DNA from: Pyrrhoderma lamaoense
Lineage: Eukaryota > Basidiomycota > Agaricomycetes > Hymenochaetales > Hymenochaetaceae
DNA length: 64,000 nt
Assembly: GCA_002794735.1 (NCBI GenBank)
Contig: NBAZ01000009.1
Coordinates: 744,001 to 808,000, forward strand
Reading direction: 5' to 3'
Positions 60,228 through 64,000 of this stretch are shown here, one piece after another (the first letter of the stretch is position 1; the number at the start of each line of letters is the position of its first letter). Made by a program: the position numbers and the translations under genes. The notes under the pieces are model-generated. The model searched no databases. It was not told the DNA's origin and saw only the letters and a program-made list of their open reading frames with translations.

Positions 60228-61142
60228 TATAGCTGATTGGGTTGTTTCTTCGGCGGAAACTAGTACAACTAGTGCTTGTACAACGAACCTTACCAGTAGT
60301 AGGTGTGTGTTGTACACTAGTGAACGTGACCGCGACGCGTTGAACGCGTTCCTGCACGTGCATTGTGGGAAAATTCCAGATTTTATTTTGGTCAAACATT
60401 CACCGTCACCGTCGAACGTCAGTTATGAATCGCAATGACAATATGCTTTAATAACCGATTTATAAACTGCACATTGCAAAACATGCCACACCGTCCGATC
60501 CAATCGAGACTAAAGGAGCAAAATGTACTATACAAGCTCACAGCACGCCGTAACCCTGCTGATGTTTTCCAGAATGTCTTCGGATATAGCGTTTGTGAAA
60601 GGGCCTTTCTGATCTTTAACTTGTAAATTTGCTTGTCTTTCTCTTTTTTTACGGCTGGTATTCCAAGCTCGTCACTAAAATTTTACCGGTATCGGACACA
60701 TCAAATCAAAAAGACACCCTTTTTCTGCTGACGGTGTGCAACTGATATGAACGGAGATTTGTTAATGTAATACAACGCCCATAAAACATAGCGCCTTAGT
60801 CCGAAGAGTGAGCTATGCCTTTTTTGAGCCCCCTTATGTTAAGCTGATCCTGACTCTTGTGGCAAGATCTGACTTTCACTTAATAGCATCCGTTGGCACT
60901 GTGGTCATCGAAAGGCACCGTAGTTCTCAGCTAACGAGTACAACACCCTACTTATCAATCTGTGTTACCAAATCAGAAGAAGTAATCCCAGAAGTGCTAT
61001 CTCCGCCTTCGATAGCTCATAATATTGGAACTTTCTCACGAATATCTGGGCATACAAATGTCCTGTACTTGCGGAAAGAACATCCAACCTTCCCCACCTT
61101 TAGACTCCCAGCTTTCTTGTATCCTTACAATCAGTTCTCTTT
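60228..61142. promoter_or_regulatory. Divergent spacer, separase (-) / P450 (+)
   Basis: 915 bp between two divergent start codons, with CG-rich short repeats (ACGCGT) near 60335-60350 close to the separase start, some of which match the MluI-box core used by cell-cycle regulators MBF/Swi6 in other fungi. The ORF at 60808-61155 overlaps the P450 start in another frame and shows no family features. Confidence 0.45.
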
Positions 61143-63476
61143 ATGTTTACCATAGCATTTATATTTCTGTCTCTTTCTGTCTCTGGTTTTGTTTTATGGT
61201 CTCTACTATATCATACGCAAAGAGTTCATGCTTTACGCTATCCTCCTGGGCCGAAAGGTCTCCCTCTCTTAGGAAATCTCTTTGATATGCCAACTTCTGA
61301 AGAATCCTGGCTAGTAGCTTCTGAATGGAAGAAAACTTATGGTATTGGTGAACAACTTGTTAATGGATCTTTTCTTACTTTGAAAATTTCAAGGGGACAT
61401 GGTCTATCTAGAAACTCTTGGAAAGCGTGTCTTGTTTCTAAACTCATATAAAGCTGCAACTGATATCATGGAAAAACACTCATATTCCTGTTCGTCTCGT
61501 CCAAGCTCAAGCATGGGTGACTTGTAGGGCTCTGCTATATCGGTTGTCGTCATTCATAATATTAATAAAACTCTCATGGACTTTATTAGGCTAAAGTGGT
61601 ACTGGTTCGTCGTATTTATGCCTTATGGTGATGTGTGGCGCTCCCATCGTAAATGTCTACACCATCTACTCGATCGCGATGAGATCGTACGGTATCATGA
61701 AAGACAGGAATTCGACGCACGTAAACTGCTCGCCGGTCTAGCCGAATCTCCTGAACAATTTCTTTTGCATATTCGTAGGTATGTGAGGGAGATCGTATCG
61801 GGATATACCTGATTTATAACCGTATCACCTAGATCTATAGCGTCTACCATTATGATGATCACTTATGGTCATGAAGGTAGTATAATGCACTTGATAATAT
61901 TCAAAGCTCCTGATTGTCTTACGTCTGTCTCTAGTTGATGAGGATGAAGACAAAGATCAATACGTGTCATTGGCTAGGCAATACCTGGATCTAATACAAG
62001 AGGCTGCAATTCCTGGTGCATTTCTTGTCGATTTGATCCCGCTGTGTGAGTTACTCTAGAACGTATGCGGGCTTGCAATTTATTCCGATCTTAGTAAAAT
62101 GTGTGCCACCTTGGTTTCCTGGAGCACGGTTCCGACGACTTGCAGACAAAGGGTATAACTTGTCTCAAGAATTGAGATCTAAACCATATAATGACATGAA
62201 GACAAAAGTGGTGAGTTCTTTGACTTTATCTTCACGAAAACTATCGTTATCATCAAGTTGTCGGAGCAGTTAAATGGAACTTCACGCCCTTCTATGATCA
62301 GCAAGCTTATTGAAGAAAATAGAAGGGAAGATGGTGCCATCGTAGACGAAGAGATGTTTCAAAACGTAGCTGGTGTGATGTATGCAGCTGGTGCAGGCTT
62401 GGTTCGCTTCTTTGTCTACTGACACCATGCACCAACTGTACTGACAACGAAGGCATTAATAGACCGTTTCATCGATTGAAAGCTTTTTCTTGGCCATGGT
62501 CTTGTACCAAGATGTCCAAAAACGAGCACAGGAAGAGCTAGACCGAGTAGTCGGTAACGATCGTCTCCCAACTATTCAGGATAGAGAAAACCTCCCGTAC
62601 ATCGATGCAATATGTAAGGAGCTCATGAGGTCAGTCAGATTTTAACGAGCCCATAGGTATAATTTAATTGACGTGCTCTGACAGATGGCAGCCAGTTACA
62701 CCTCTTGGTGAGCTCCCCAACTTCTCCGGCACCACAATACGCAGCCTATACTGAGCTTTTTGTGTTACTTACCAGGACTTCCACATGTACTTACTGATGA
62801 CGTTGAGCATGATGGACATTTCATCCCAAAAGGTACCGTTGTAATGGCCAACATATGGTATGTTCATCGAATTCTTAACTTTTCCAGCGCCCTCGCTTAT
62901 CGAGTACACAGGGAAATAACACACGATGTAGATGAATATGCCGATCCAGAAACCTTTAATCCAGAGCGGTTCCTTGTTGGACAAAATCCTGATACGAGAT
63001 TGCCTCGGGACCCTTGCAAGGTGGCGTTTGGCTTTGGTAGAAGGTTTATTTACTCTTTATTTCTTTTTCTTCAGTTATGCTCAGGGGTATTCTAATTCAA
63101 ATATAGGATCTGCCCAGGACGACATATGGCAATGAATTCGGTATGTTTGACTCCATACTCCACTATGAGAATTATAGTTCCAAATTAAGAATCCTTCCTC
63201 CCATTTCAAAAGGTGTTCATTATGGCGTCTTCTATCCTTTCCACATTCAAACTCGAATATGCAATTGGGTCTAATGGAAAACCAATTGTTCCTAAAGTAC
63301 AATACATACCAGAGTTCTCACGGTAAGTCTCAACGCTAAATGCTATTGCAAGGCCCAGATTTAATAAACCAATCCATTTTCTTACTAGCCATCCCGTGCC
63401 TTTTGAGTGTGTGATCAAGCCACGCGGGGACAGGGATAGGGTGTTGAACTTAATCCACCAATCTCTGGACTTCTAA
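61143..63476 (+). CDS. Cytochrome P450 monooxygenase
   Basis: Fourteen exons: 61143-61341, 61394-61523, 61590-61778, 61833-61876, 61935-62045, 62095-62210, 62258-62437, 62483-62629, 62685-62707, 62776-62857, 62912-63043, 63107-63140, 63213-63322, 63389-63476. It begins with a membrane anchor (FTIAFIFLSLSVSGFVLWSL) and the proline hinge YPPGPKGLPLLGN. Conserved parts include MPYGDVWRSHRK (helix C), KELMRWQPVTPL (ExxR), EYADPETFNPERFL (PERF) and the heme loop FGFGRRICPGRH with its Cys ligand. This is the common basidiomycete group related to OrdA-like P450s, ER-bound, using NADPH-P450 reductase; the substrate is unknown. The I-helix (VMYAAGA..DTMHQL) is not continuous in one frame at 62394-62420, so that exon is broken or mis-spliced in my model. 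Confidence 0.87.
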
Positions 63477-64000
63477 GGGCTCAGCTCCACCATCTTCACA
63501 TCTCGTCCCTTATTTGGGTAACATCTTTAGACTTGATATCTTTTTCTTATATCGTATAATTGTAAGAGTTCAGGAAGAAGCAGTGAGGCAGGTCATCTGA
63601 AAGAGAGAGAAATCATGTACCATATAGCAGCGGGAAGCCCTGCCCGATGACCTCGTCATGGTCTCATATCATATGTATATCCATATATCTACGTGTTATC
63701 TTTTCTTGGTTATTACAGCTCCATAGTCGTATGTATATCCGTCTTTTTGCACATGCTCTTTCTTTTAAGTTCGTTGTTCTATAGTTCCTCTTACTTCGCT
63801 CTATTCCCGGACTTGTGGGTCCAAACTACCTAGAAGGACTTTAACCTTTTTTTCCCTATGCTTCCCCTTCTTCGAATTAATAATCATTCCTGATTATCGG
63901 TCCTGCCCCTATCAGTTCTCCCTATCCTCTCTCTAATCTGCTTCCGTCTATCATTGACGGAGTTTTGCGCGCGCGAATCCTGCTTCTAACTGCTATGTGA
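63477..64000. other. 3' flank of the P450 gene
   Basis: T/C-rich sequence with no ORF or repeat I recognise up to the window edge. Confidence 0.45.

Noticed and set aside
60808..61155. 115-codon ORF before the P450
   Set aside because: Overlaps the P450 start out of frame and resembles no known protein.
1..64000. CRISPR arrays, bacterial operons, rRNA genes, retroelement coding sequence
   Set aside because: None seen; the genome is eukaryotic and no reverse transcriptase, integrase or transposase motif was found in any frame I read.

Overview
The window is nuclear DNA of a filamentous basidiomycete, most likely an agaricomycete. The genes are split by many short GT-AG introns (mostly 44-90 nt, often with a CTAAC-type branch site), and the gene set is fungal: Rud3-type golgin, separase, Mss4-type PIP5K, Tps2-type trehalose phosphatase, a multi-exon P450. 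No contig-wide search was possible. All exon models are hand-built from splice consensus and frame.

Left part (1-25 kb), compact and mostly intact: the 3' part of a Thr/Ser-rich extracellular protein with a repeated exon-intron module; a UBE3D-like HECT_2 ubiquitin ligase (-); an intronless tartrate/D-malate dehydrogenase-like gene (+) with a late frame break; a 594-aa disordered protein (-); an MFSD5-type transporter (+); a 21-exon membrane protein with a Gid7/WDR26-like WD40 propeller (+); a Rud3-like golgin (+); and a tRNA-Gly(TCC) (-).

Middle part (25.7-37.9 kb), a rearranged duplication cluster: a full trehalose-phosphatase gene (Tps2 type, -) lies next to a truncated, internally deleted copy of itself and a third copy of only its downstream flank. 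Interleaved are one open and two broken copies of a small secreted Ser/Thr-rich protein gene in inverted arrangement, one arm carrying a nested MITE, plus two oppositely oriented 127-bp MITEs. From 38 to 46 kb the sequence is gene-poor and holds another MITE and a tandem pair of orphan proteins that look like cyclin-box folds.

Right part (46-63.5 kb): PIP5K (-) and separase (-), then a cytochrome P450 (+). PIP5K and separase are recognisable along their whole length but are broken by many single-base frame losses, mostly in G/C runs; the same type of break is seen in the trehalose gene, the dehydrogenase and probably the propeller gene. The trehalose duplicate retains the missing bases, so these breaks look more like consensus errors than decay. 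Intron lengths and low-complexity content are also higher here than on the left.

Functionally the genes are mostly unrelated housekeeping functions (ubiquitin ligation, Golgi tethering, phosphoinositide signalling, cohesin cleavage, trehalose synthesis). The least explained items are the cyclin-fold pair, the membrane-tethered Gid7-like propeller, and the secreted-protein/trehalose duplication cluster.
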